Shown: positions 11,541-23,563 of the stretch, piece by piece
How the letters are laid out: every line of letters starts with the position of its first letter
Position numbering within the stretch: the stretch's first letter is position 1
Assembly (NCBI GenBank): GCA_905250115.1
Contig: CAJNOI010000034.1
Span: 449,390 to 513,389 of the forward strand
From: Adineta steineri
Lineage: Eukaryota > Rotifera > Eurotatoria > Adinetida > Adinetidae
DNA: 64,000 bases
Direction of reading: 5' to 3'
Notes under the pieces: model-generated
The model's database searches: none
The model's input: only the letters and a program-made list of their open reading frames with translations
What the model was told of the DNA's origin: nothing
Made by a program: the position numbers and the translations under genes

Positions 11541-14500
11541 TTAAAGTTTTTCTTTGGTTGGTACCCATACATGATCAAGTGATTGTTCACGATCAATAAC
11601 TTCGCAAATACGATCATAAACATCGCCTAATGTTTCATCTTCAATAACACCTTAGAAAAATAAATAAAAAATTTCATTTTTAAATTTCAATTAAATAATC
11701 TTAATATTATTTACTTGTTAAAACATCTCCAAATTGTTGTTCAATTTTAATTGATTTTTCATAGATTTGTTGAGCACGTTCTTCATTTGCTTCATCTCCC
11801 ATATTATCTCTAAAAAAAAAAGGAGAAATCATGTTGAATCAAAATTATTTTTTTTTCGAAACTTACAAAATCCATTTAACATCACGTGGTTTAACAAACA
11901 AAGCAATTGGATAAAGACCAGCAGTTGTTAAACGTCGAATTGCATGACCACTGACATCCAAAATACAATGTTTTCCCTGCATGAGCAAAAAAAAAATAAT
12001 AAATTATTTTCTAATTTAACTTTAATTAACATACAGAATTAGCAACTTCACGAACAGCATTAACACTTGTACCATAAAGATTCCCTCCATATTCGCCTGC
12101 TTCAATAAATAGATAATTTTGTATATCTTTTTCCATTTGTTCACGTGTTGGAACAAAGTAATATTCACGTCCATCAACTTCTTTCTCACGTTTTGAACGA
12201 CTTGTATCTTTTAATAAAAAAAATAGAATTTAAGTTCATCAATATTTATTATAATACATACGTGGTACACAATTAGCAAATTTTTCAGGTCGATCATTGA
12301 GAAGTTGATCATTAAGAAGTTCTTTAAATGGACCAAAGATAATAATTGGTCTTGTATGAGTAACTAAATAAATACAATATATTCATATTAGTATTGCTTA
12401 AATTAATAGTAAGAAACCTTCATAACATTTGATCCTAGTGGCGCGCCTACAGGAGGGATTATGGAGACCGACCCCTCCCTGATAGACATAAGATGCTCGG
12501 AGGAGATAGGGGCTAATTTGTTCTCACAAGGTGAAATTACTACTTTTTTTTTATACTAAACACTATTCAATATTTCGATTTCGATATGTAGAATAGTAAA
12601 CATCAATATGCTAAACTTAAATGAGTCATAAACCTCATGCAATGTTTCCTTCTACAACTGACAGTTGCCAATGACTAAGAGATGTCGTACTTAATCAATT
12701 TGAGCAACTGTAAATCTATGAAAGTGAATGAATTAAAATGGCATGATCCATCACAGATCATTTCTTACGATTTCCAACGAAGTAGACTTGAACATTTATT
12801 AGACTCGACGGTTGAATCTAGTAATTTGGGTAGTACTAATAAAAATTCTGCTTCAAAATAGGGAAACTATAAATTAACATTTTTGTCATGTCAAATTCTG
12901 ACAGAAATGAAATTATCAGGGTCAAATCAATCTTACTAATATATGGCATTCTTTATCAACATAATCAAGTAAAATATTCAAATTTTAGTTATTCTTACAA
13001 AGAAAAACAACCGATCAATATTAAGTTAATTGTCTTTATATATTTACCTTCATGTTGAGAAACTAATTCATATGATGGTACAGGTTCAAGATTGTCTTGT
13101 TCATTATCTGATTCATCGCCTGATTGTGCATCTTTCCTATCGCCACTTTTTCCAAATAAACCAAATTTCTTCTTTTTCTTTTTGTCTCTATCAAGTGTAT
13201 TACTCTTCAAATGAAGAAGAAAAATCGAATATTAATAATAATTGAGATTAATTTTCAAAGAATATATTTACTCGACTATTACTTCCTTGATTAAAATTTA
13301 CACGTTTTTGTCTAGCACGTTCTTTTTTTTCGACACGGGATTTCGAAGGAATTATTCCTAATTCTTCTTCTTCTTGTCCATCTGTTACACGTTTAGCTTG
13401 CCACCAAGAATCATCAGCTGCATTTGTTACATAAAGGATATCACCTGCATGAAATGATAAACCACGATCACCTGGTATACTGGGATCTTTTGATGGATCA
13501 TAATCAAATTCAGCTCTAAACACAAAAAACAATAGAAGATTTATTTAGAAATAATTTTTTTTTCATATCAAATTTACCGAACAAAAAATTGTCGTTTTGT
13601 TGAAGTTTTTAAACTTCCTGTACTACCAGCAATTTCACCTGTCATTTTACTTCGACGTTCATCGATACGATTTTCAAAACGAATAAAATCATCATATTTA
13701 TAAATAACATGTAATTCAGCTGTATCTCCACAATTTTTTAGCACTGTTGCTGCATCTTCATGAGTAACACCACGAAAATCAATGTTATTGACTGATAATA
13801 TACGATCTCCTTTACGTAATTCGCCTGATTTGTCAGCTACACCACCTGTTTGAATAAATGAGATATAAATGCCTAAAAGAGAAAAATAAAAGTATATAAT
13901 ATAAGAAAAGATTTTTTTTTGTCGTATGAGATTAACAAAAATCTATGATATCTTTGAGAACATTCCAAGTTTGTTTTTTTTGATCGATACTATCGATAAT
14001 GTTCTGTCAATGCCTATCTTTAATGTTGAAATATAACAAATGACAGACATTTTTCATCATATAATACTGTCATTTTATAGAACCTACACCAGAGATGTAA
14101 TATTACCGGTGTTAGTATTAGACTATTGATCTATCATCTCAAAAATCAAAGTTAAGATCTTTCATAGAATATCACTTGTCTGACCTCGATTGTTTGTTAC
14201 TAATCGTTTTTCAAAATGACGAACGCATACATATCCACATATTTACCTTATATTTATGTTTTTTGTAAAGAGTAAGTTATTTAGCAAATTCTTCTATGTA
14301 GATAATAAAAATCAAGGACTAGATATTTTCTGTAACACAAGCTTTTTTTTTCTTGTAATCTGAGACATAAGTCAATGAATGCGATTGCCTAGTGACTTGA
14401 TTACGTAATAATTTCTATTACAAATAATCAAAACAAATGTTATCTATTTGCTTACATCAACTGCCTAGCAAGTCATAACGATGAAATCTATGTTTATATT

Positions 14501-17500
14501 AGCTATCAACAAACTCTGATCGATACAAAATTGTATATACATGTTTTCTTTTTTAAATAAAACTTCCTAAAAACCTGTTGTTATTCTATAATATTATATT
14601 GAGATTCAAAACTAAGACTTTTCTACATGTCTCAAACTCACCTGAGTGTTTCAACTACGAGAATGAAAATATTTTTCAACTATATGTAGAGCTACTTTTT
14701 TTAATGACTTTAATTTCATTCAATTTTTTCTCTACTAAAATAACTAATTTCATAATGACAACTTCCTTTATAAGACTTTGTCACACGAGGATTAAATCTA
14801 TAATTCTTAAAAGATTATCATGATGTATAAGAGTAAAAGCATGTAAATATCTATTAACATGCAATGTATGTTCTTCGTCAATTTTCTTGTTTTCAATAAT
14901 ACTTTTGAAAATTAGAATTTCGCATAAAAAGGAATTCCGTTCTTATAAGATTAAATAAATTATATTCACACACTATCCTATTAGTTTATATGTTCAGTAG
15001 ATCTTGAATTAGAAACTATTTTTAAATTTTATAAAAATACCTTCATCACCATCTCCACCAACAATATTAAAACCAAAACCATTTGGACTACGACGAAGTA
15101 AAACTCGACGTTCTCTGATAAACAAAAAATAAATAAATATCGAATACAATTAATTATTTAATGAAAATTTACAATGGTAAATCTCCTTGATCATCATTTT
15201 GTATAGGTGAACGATGCCCATTTATTGGTTGGATTGTTGTATCAGCTAAGCCTGAATAATCAGTTGGATGGCCAACTAACAAAGTTATTGTTAGACCTTC
15301 ATCACATGCACGTCGAATAGATTCAACGGCATGTTTATGTTCAACAAATTGAAGATCATAACCATTTTTCTATTGAAATAAAAATATAATTAAAATCTAA
15401 AATACGAATTAGGTCGTCTTACCAATGATTGTACATGCATAAGACGATCACCAACTTTTAATCGTCCATTTTTATCAGCAATTCCACCTGGAATTATATT
15501 TGTAATAAATATTCCATAATCTCTAGAAGTAAGAAGTTGGGTTTTCTTTTTCTCAAAAATCTATTTCGTTTAGAAAATAAAATACTAACCCTTTAACATG
15601 TTCATGGCTTATTCCACCAGCAATTGAAAAGCCTAGATGTGCATTTGGTGGTCGATTTAATTGAATTTCTTCCATAACAGGTGGTGATAAACGACGAATT
15701 GACTGAAAAGAAATCGATATTTTTTATTTAAATTTATTCATGAGATAAAAACAAAACTTACTAGACTAACATGATTACCAGCTGCTTTAAGTCCATCAAC
15801 TGCAGCTTGATGTTCAATTTGAGTAAAATCCATTTCATTAACACGTAAAATAATATCATGAAGTCTGGAATAAAAAAAATAATAAAATTTTTTTATTATA
15901 TATATTTATTTTTTTACTTTAATCGTTGATCACGATCGGCAAGACCACCTTCAGTTATACGTGTAATAACAACAGCTGGCGAATCACTAATACAAGGCGT
16001 ATCAATTCCACCAGCAATCGAAAATCCAAGACCGACACCAGGTCCCTAAATGAAATGTAAGTGAAAAACAAAATTTTCATTTTATACTATTCTTTACCCG
16101 ATCAAGATCAACTTCGATTTCTTGCCAATGATCATCATAATTAAATTGTGTTATATCAATAGGTGAATTTATTGCTGGAATATTTGGTCGATTATTTTGA
16201 ACAGCTCCTCCTCCTCCTCCTCCATCTTGTACATCAGCTATTTGAGAAAATGGTGTTGGTGTTGCTTGTCGTTTACTATTTTCTTTAATATTTGATGGTG
16301 GTCGGGCTGTTGGATTGTTTGTTACAATTGGAGCTATTGCTGGTGATTCGATTGTAGGTGTACCATTCTATAGAAAACATTTATAGGTCAGTCTTTTTTT
16401 TTAATTTAGTTTAATAAATTTTCTATACGAATCTCTACTATAAAGATCATTGACTAAATATTTTATTGTCTTATTGATTTGATACCAGAACTGAGTGTTA
16501 GGATTCAATATATAGTTCAATCGATCTCTTTTTTTCGCGATATAACGAAACCCAAAAAATACGATTGCCGATCTGACACTACCGTTTTGATAAAATGATG
16601 ATTTATGTAAATTGAGGATTAGCAATAGGGATATTACTTTATAATTAGAGCTGGATTTTTTCCTGTAATAAGGACATATGCAAATACCCTGCATAATAAC
16701 AAAATGTATTAACTAGTGTTCTTTCTTATCGCCACACCCCCATATGATACTCTAGTTCTTTTCAAAGCTTATCTGTAAAAAAATATGCAGATAAGAAAAA
16801 GTTCTTTTCACTTCAGAATTTGCTGATGCAACAATAAAAACATAAGAGGTTATCGACTTGAGATACCATATAGATTAATCAGAAATCGTACAAGAGTCTC
16901 AATTTCATATGAAAAAATTGTAAGTCAGACTTTGTACCATTTTAAATTGATGAATTATAAAATTTACAATCTTCTCAAATGAAACACATTGGAAGAGCTT
17001 AGAGTTTTAACTTATTTATCAGATTTCTAATCACTAATATATATATATATATATCTTAATGGATTTTAGACTACCGAAAAATCTATTACAACGGTTCTGT
17101 TTTCATCTTCAAAAATAAATCTGACTTATTAAATCAATGTTAATCTAATTATATGCAGTTTTGTTCTAAGAAACAGGCACTAGAGAGTAGAAAAGAATTT
17201 ATACTACTGTCACAATGCCGTAGTTTCCGTACTTGCTTTATAGTATTTTATACTTCGGATAAAACTAAATTTCGAATTTTAATCTGCAATTTCATTTTCA
17301 TTAGTTTTACATTCTCCAATAAGACTGAATAGGGATTTATTAATGAAATGAGTAATGATCCTATTCGAGTTAATTATTTATTCTTATCGACAAGATTGAA
17401 CGCTATGGAATAGAATTAATTAAGAAGTCAACTACGATCGATATTCATTTGCTTCCTACCTAGAAGCATGTTGTCAATTCAATACTTTGTAAATTAAAAT

Positions 17501-18383
17501 GTGTCATTTGCAGACTTAATACAAACTAAGATATGTTTTGATAGAGACGGAGATCTATTGTACCAGAAAGAAAAACATATTTGTTGACATTTGACCCTGG
17601 TTACTAAGAGGAAAAATTCATTCGAAACTTATGTATATAAAGTTCAAATATTGTATTCGAGTTTTACGTCGTCTCTATTTGAACTATCGACAGGAAAAGA
17701 ATGAGTCGTCGAAGCATTGAAATAAAATTACATTCATATCAATTCTATAAAATTTTAGCTAAAAAGCTTTTCTTTTTTTTGTCGCTTACGGAAATTTCTC
17801 CATTTAAACATAAGCACAAACAATCGTCTTCATTTCCGTTCCATCTAATACTCATGTATAAAAAAAAAGTTTTTATAACTAAACTTAGGTAAGCTTTACT
17901 AGTCTAATAAGTGATTATTATATATACATACTCGTATATTTCGTTTAAGCATTGGTTGTTTTTCCCATTCTTCAGCTAAATGAAGGGTTGCATCCATTTT
18001 AGCTAAACGATCACGTTGTTCATCGAGTAATATTGATTCATAAAATTCTTGAATATCTATTTAAAATAAATTTTTGTAAAAAAAATTAAATTTACAATTT
18101 TAGTTTAATACCAATTAATGCTTGAAAAAGTCGACTTTTAAAAACTTTAATAACTCTAAAAATAACATAATTTATTTAATAAAAGATGAAATTATTTTTT
18201 TTTTAATATTCGTTTACCTGTCTATGGCATTTTTTAATGGTTTATCTTCTGGTGAATCAAGACGATTATAATATTCTTCGAGCAATTCTAATGCTCGATA
18301 AGCGTCTAATAATAGAAAATCAGATTATAAAAAAAATTGTTTATTTACAAAAAAAAATTCAAACCTTGTTTCCGAACAGGCAT
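11541..18383 (-). CDS. DLG1: Discs-large MAGUK scaffold (L27, three PDZ, SH3, guanylate kinase-like)
   Basis: Nineteen exons, about 848 residues: 18365-18383, 18218-18305, 18112-18155, 17932-18056, 16098-16367, 15918-16045, 15762-15864, 15590-15702, 15423-15522, 15173-15369, 15041-15114, 13578-13872, 13272-13515, 13048-13204, 12262-12363, 12035-12207, 11867-11976, 11715-11809, 11541-11650. The start MPVRKQ and the L27 helix [14 protein letters not shown] match the SAP97-type N-terminus. PDZ1 ([12 protein letters not shown]), PDZ2 ([13 protein letters not shown]) and PDZ3 ([13 protein letters not shown]) precede SH3 ([11 protein letters not shown]), a basic hinge ([12 protein letters not shown]) and the GK domain ([25 protein letters not shown]). 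It ends WVPTKEKL, as in vertebrate Dlg1. It scaffolds receptors and polarity proteins at lateral junctions and synapses. The GK domain of this family binds phosphopeptides rather than acting as a kinase. Three introns exceed 650 nt. Confidence 0.95.
12420..12540. repeat. GC-rich island in a Dlg intron, possible transposon remnant
   Basis: Inside the 12364-13047 intron, a block with GTGGCGCGCCTACAGGAGGG and GACCCCTCCCTGA is far more GC-rich than the surrounding intron. GTGGCG...AGG starts resemble the termini of some DNA transposons. I found no matching second end or target duplication, so the assignment is weak. Confidence 0.3.
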
Positions 18384-18408
18384 ATTGATAATCATATAAG
18401 TCTCATCT
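18384..18408 (-). promoter_or_regulatory. 5' UTR splice acceptor upstream of Dlg ATG
   Basis: Read on the minus strand, TTTGGTGTTTCTAG ends at 18407, 24 bases before the Dlg ATG. This is a good acceptor for either a 5' UTR intron or a spliced leader. Confidence 0.5.
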
Positions 18409-21128
18409 AGAAACACCAAAAAAAAATGAAATTCGTTAACGAAAGCTTAAAGCAACAATTAAACATGAAAAAAAGAAGAAGAAGAAAAATAGATCCTAGG
18501 GGAAATATCTGAACGCATATGATCAATATAGAATGTAAGAGATAAAGTGTTCTATAATCAATCGTCAATAGATGAAAAATATTTGTTCTTGATAGAATAG
18601 ATATTAATACTATTTAAACTATTTTCTTTTTTTTTGTCTTTCATAGAATGCTCTAAGGATCTTCATCATCTTATCGATCAACATAGTAATGAGATAATAT
18701 TGATGACGAACGATAACAAGGGAGTGAAATTTAATGATGACAAAGAAAATAAACAAAATCAATCATAGAGAAGAAAGAAAGAAGAAGAAAAAAAAAGAAG
18801 AACAGAACAAACCCTAGACCATTTTGATATTCATCAATCTATATATATAATTATTTATTTTTTATTATTATTTATTTTTCATTATTTTTATAAATAGGAT
18901 TTATTAATTTTATGATTATTATTTAGATTTTGTAATTATTCAATAGATGTCACTCGGTATCGATCGAATGAAATAACTAAAATTAAATAAATTAAAAGAA
19001 AATAATAAAATTTGAATATTTACTTACAGAAATAATAATTGTATAACGAAATAATATGAGAAATACAATAGTTCTATTTAAATATGAAGAATAATACTTG
19101 TTCAGAATAAATATAGTCTCTTCGAAGATTATAGTTATTATAGTTCAATCAGTAATAGATTGATGAGAAAGACACGAAGGGGCGTTGACCATTTCGCGTT
19201 GCGATAAATTGCCTCCTGAAGCTCTCACTATCTTCAATTCATCATTAAATTCTATTCAAATATATCAAGAATAAAATGAATAGACAATTAATGAATAGTA
19301 ACACGTAAATATAATCTAAGTTAAAGATTTCTAACGACAACTGTACAATAAAAAAGGAAAATGTGAATAATTTTGTCATATATTCTTGACATTGGATATT
19401 TGAATGAATAATGTTTGTTTAAATTGTTATATACAATATATATATTGAAGTATCATTTTGAAGGTTGATACATTGGTTTATGAGAACTTTTAATAAATGT
19501 CACTTGAAACAAACAAAGTATTAATCTTGACAGATAAAATGACTTCATAGTGATACTAAAATATAAAGTATATGATCATGAAAAGGAGACAAAATATAAA
19601 CTTATCAAGGGTTTAACACTTTTGTTATTGTATATAATACACAATATACAAGGATCTATTAAGGAAACTATTTTCTCTAACTTGTGTAAATATTGTTGTG
19701 GCAAGTTAATGACGAGAACGTTATTTAATTGTATCTATTACGAGATCTGCAATATCTCAATTATACTATTTAATGAACCTAAAACAAAAGATCATATCAT
19801 AGGTACTATTTTCTGAAGATTTTGCTATATATTCTAATAGATGATCCAAATACATACGGGCAGTAGAAATTGTCTGGTGAAATCGTAAATAAAATATAAC
19901 TGTACGGCTAATTGATCAAGGTAATATTTGCAATCGATACAGTGATAATATAGAAAATATCTTTTTTTATCTTTAAAACAGGACTTCAAAAATGATAGAT
20001 GGAGCAGAGAAAGTTCTACTATGAGACGAACTATTACGAAGTGTTCTGTGAAAGTTGAAACAATTCTAAAAAAGTTTCGACTCATCAACCCTATTATTTA
20101 TCGAATAGCAAAAGTTTTATTTCACAAGAATTCCACTCGAACAACATTTATATTGAAGTAGCTGGTTGTTTAAAGTAAAAAACAGTATGAGCTTTTATTA
20201 AATATGTTTTCCTCATAGAATGGAATTGTCTCATCTCATGCTGAGCTTTGCGTCACCGTGTGTTAGTATCGGAGATGATAAGATACTCCTACACCTATAA
20301 ATGTCATTAGAAAATTGTTCCGGCTCAACTTCCATTTGCATGTTTTTTGAAACAGCAGAGTGTTATAGGTATGAGATAGATTATATCTCAGCCATACTAG
20401 AATCTATAATTTGTTAAATAACAAAAACGACAAGCAACTTGAAACAATTTGATTCAAAAAAATCTTCATTATCGAAAGAGCTTTACATAATTTCACTTTA
20501 AGTAATTATTGTATCGGTCTATCTTTCTAGTATGATATTTCAATAGACATTAATTATTACAAAGAGTTTTCAAATGTGTTAACATTTTCTTGTGCATTTC
20601 ATTAGAAGGATAATACTAAAAAAAACACAAAACTAGTTTTATAGAAACAATCAGTTAAATAAAACTTCATTGTAAATAAACAATAGAGATCGTTGATTGA
20701 TGAAACTAAAAAAATGTTTTTAAAATGAGAGATATTTTCACTTTTTATTTTTATTTTTATTCATTTAAATAATTATCAAGAGAGTAGAAAATATTTTATA
20801 TAAATTTTTGAGAGATTATGAATTAAATAATTTATAAAATTTAGTATGATTACAAAGAAAAATGTATTTCTCTTCTGATATCACATTCATATCAAACATG
20901 TAGTTATTTATCGTTTACAACTTCTACTATATTTGTATATTCATATGAGCCCATTTTCAAGCATGTTGAGAATGCAAGTGTAAATATGTATGTGGTAAAC
21001 AATCTCATTAAACTAGCCATGTGAGATTATTAATTATATTAATGTTTTTTAAAATAAACTTAATGAGTTTAAAATATTGATTTGCTGTAAAATTTTATTT
21101 CAAAAATGACACCACTTTTTATCTTTGA
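18409..21128. other. Gene-poor region left of the palindrome
   Basis: About 2.7 kb of AT-rich DNA. Open frames at 19550-19816 and 19834-20088 have no recognisable domain and no supporting splice context. Likely holds the Dlg promoter. Confidence 0.4.
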
Positions 21129-22745
21129 AAAGGAGGAGGGCGGGTAAGGCCATTTTGTGGCCCCCTTCAGAATTCGTTTATTTATATCAGGCTTGAATAA
21201 GGGGTCAATAGTGATCACTTTTTTCAACTTTATTCTTTGAAAAACGACATTGACCATTTTCATGGCTGGGGTCCCCCCAGGTATTATGGGAAAAAAAATT
21301 TCTTTTTTCACGAGTCAAAACTAGATGTGCCTGTAGATTCAGGGGTGCTGATTACGAATATCATAATTAGAACTCTCAAAATGCCTTTATTTTTTATATA
21401 GCCCTAGTCACTCTCTACACCCCATTTTTCATATTTGGACCCCCCCGGCAAGTAATTATTCGTTAAAATTTAGTGAAAAATATTTTTTCTAACTCAGAAT
21501 TTCGAGTTCTCTACGAATCTGAACTTTTTATTCCGAAAAATTGTAATCTAGAAAAAAAAAATAGTACATTCCGGGATAGAAAATGACCCTAAGTTGGTAA
21601 TATATATCTTTATCCCTATGATTTTCTCATGAAAAGTTCGTGGTGGCAACGTCAAACTTTGACCAATGTAGCAGTTTTTCGAGCTCTATCCACTGGTGAT
21701 CTCAAAAATATGAAAAAAGTTGGGCAACAGGGTCAAAAACTGAAAATATCGATAAATTCTATAAAATGCCGGGGGGGGGGACCACAGGTACGAGTTTACA
21801 TGATGTCTTCGAAAACATGATTTACCATAGTATTATTGTAGAACTCGATAAATTATACTTTCTCTGAGAATTTCACGACTTTCTGAGCTACCTATAATGA
21901 GATACAGGTCTCAGAACTTTAATTAGGGTGGGATCTATATTAGGTGGGACGGCAAATCTTCAGACACTCATATCTCGTTATAGAAAGTTTAGAAAGTCGT
22001 GAAATTCTCAGAGAAAGTATAATTTATCGAGTTCTACAATAATACTATGGTAAATCATGTTTTCGAAGACATCATGTAAACTCGTACCTGTGGTCCCCCC
22101 CCCCCGGCATTTTATAGAATTTATCGATATTTTCAGTTTTTGACCCTGTTGCCCAACTTTTTTCATATTTTTGAGATCACCAGTGGATAGAGCTCGAAAA
22201 ACTGCTACATTGGTCAAAGTTTGACGTTGCCACCACGAACTTTTCATGAGAAAATCATAGGGATAAAGATATATATTACCAACTTAGGGTCATTTTCTAT
22301 CCCGGAATGTACTATTTTTTTTTCTAGATTACAATTTTTCGGAATAAAAAGTTCAGATTCGTAGAGAACTCGAAATTCTGAGTTAGAAAAAATATTTTTC
22401 ACTAAATTTTAACGAATAATTACTTGCCGGGGGGTCCAAATATGAAAAATGGGGTGTAGAGAGTGACTAGGGCTATATAAAAAATAAAGGCATTTTGAGA
22501 GTTCTAATTATGATATTCGTAATCAGCACCCCTGAATCTACAGGCACATCTAGTTTTGACTCGTGAAAAAAGAAATTTTTTTTCCCATAATACCTGGGGG
22601 GACCCCAGCCATGAAAATGGTCAATGTCGTTTTTCAAAGAATAAAGTTGAAAAAAGTGATCACTATTGACCCCTTATTCAAGCCTGATATAAATAAACGA
22701 ATTCTGAAGGGGGCCACAAAATGGCCTTACCCGCCCTCCTCCTTT
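21129..22745. repeat. Large near-perfect palindrome: two 755-bp arms around a 106-bp spacer
   Basis: 21129-21884 is the reverse complement of 21991-22745. Reading both arms I find no base substitution, only three single-base differences inside homopolymers (C7/G6 near 21440, A10/T9 near 21550, G10/C11 near 21775). Each arm contains the same two short open frames in mirror orientation (79-80 codons at most), with no known domain. The spacer 21885-21990 keeps only faint symmetry. Outer flanks lose identity at AAAGGAGGAGGG. No target-site duplication was recognised. It could be a foldback or long-TIR transposon, a recent inverted duplication, or an assembly artefact. Confidence 0.92.
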
Positions 22746-23109
22746 ATCAGATTTAAGCAGATCATTTTATATCTTTAATTTTTTACGATATTTTGAAAAA
22801 AGTTGTAAAATGAATGTTTATTAGATTTTCGATAACGTTTATTTCAACATATTCGATGGTAAGATTTGGATTTTTATCAACTTGATCGTGAAATAAATGA
22901 GTCAAGAATGATAATATGACAAAAGTCTTTTTTTTGCTCTTTGCTTTAGATAAGAATGTTAACGCCATGCATACCATCTTTAGATGTTCTTACGAAACAA
23001 AAGAAAAGATAAAACTGACGTTATCTTAACAATGACGTTAGAAAAAAAACTAGACGAATAAGGTTTGATAAGAAGTTGGAAATTTCCAACCGAGAACAGA
23101 ATGTTATCA
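22746..23109. other. Spacer between palindrome and ubiquitin-cluster promoter
   Basis: AT-rich; no gene or repeat that I can support. Confidence 0.4.
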
Positions 23110-23119
23110 TATATAAAAA
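23110..23119 (+). promoter_or_regulatory. Candidate TATA box of the RBR gene
   Basis: TATATAAAAA at 23110. Counting about 30 bases down puts a start site near 23140. The next splice signals (a CAT|GTAAGT donor near 23190 and a TTCAATAG acceptor ending at 23548) are consistent with a short non-coding first exon. Confidence 0.45.
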
Positions 23120-23190
23120 GCTACAATGTATGCATAAACAGACAATAAGTTTCTTTACTTTTCTTCTTCTACATCAACTATAAACTTCAT

Positions 23191-23548
23191 GTAAGTTTCT
23201 AACATTATTTACATTTATATTATCGTGTATCTTCAACATAGATAATCCAAGTTTCTTCTTTGTGTGTACTCAAAAAGTGAGTACACTACTAGAATCGTTC
23301 AGTGTGTCCGGTCGTCCGTTTACACGATAACTTTCGAAAGGAGAGGTAGATTTTGATGAAATTTTCTATACAACTCAGTCACATCAAGATCCGGGTCGAG
23401 TTCGAAGATGAACCTAATTGGCCGGGCCATTCCCGAGTTATTGAAAAAATACTGAAATTTCTCTATGATTTCCATATACACTTTTTGCACTACACATAAC
23501 TCTCGGATAAAATCCGAAGTTTTCACATTTATTTTTCTTATTCAATAG
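23191..23548 (+). other. Putative 5' UTR intron of the RBR gene, holding a dispersed-repeat-like block
   Basis: Bounded by CAT|GTAAGT and TTCTTATTCAATAG, ending 15 bases before the ATG at 23564. Its interior (about 23295-23520) is richer in GC than its surroundings and contains CGGTCGTCCGTTTACACGA, followed by a stretch reading ...TTTTGATGAAATTTT. From memory this resembles a sequence dispersed in many invertebrate genomes. That resemblance was not checked. Confidence 0.4.
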
Positions 23549-23563
23549 ATTCAATCAGAAACT

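Noticed and set aside
19550..20088. Two opposed open frames in the gene-poor region
   Set aside because: Hydrophobic or random-looking translations with no family resemblance; expected by chance in AT-rich DNA of this length.
21629..22247. Mirror-image small open frames inside the palindrome (MKSSWWQRQTL...)
   Set aside because: They read across the variable G run, end differently in the two arms and lack any domain; treated as part of the repeat.
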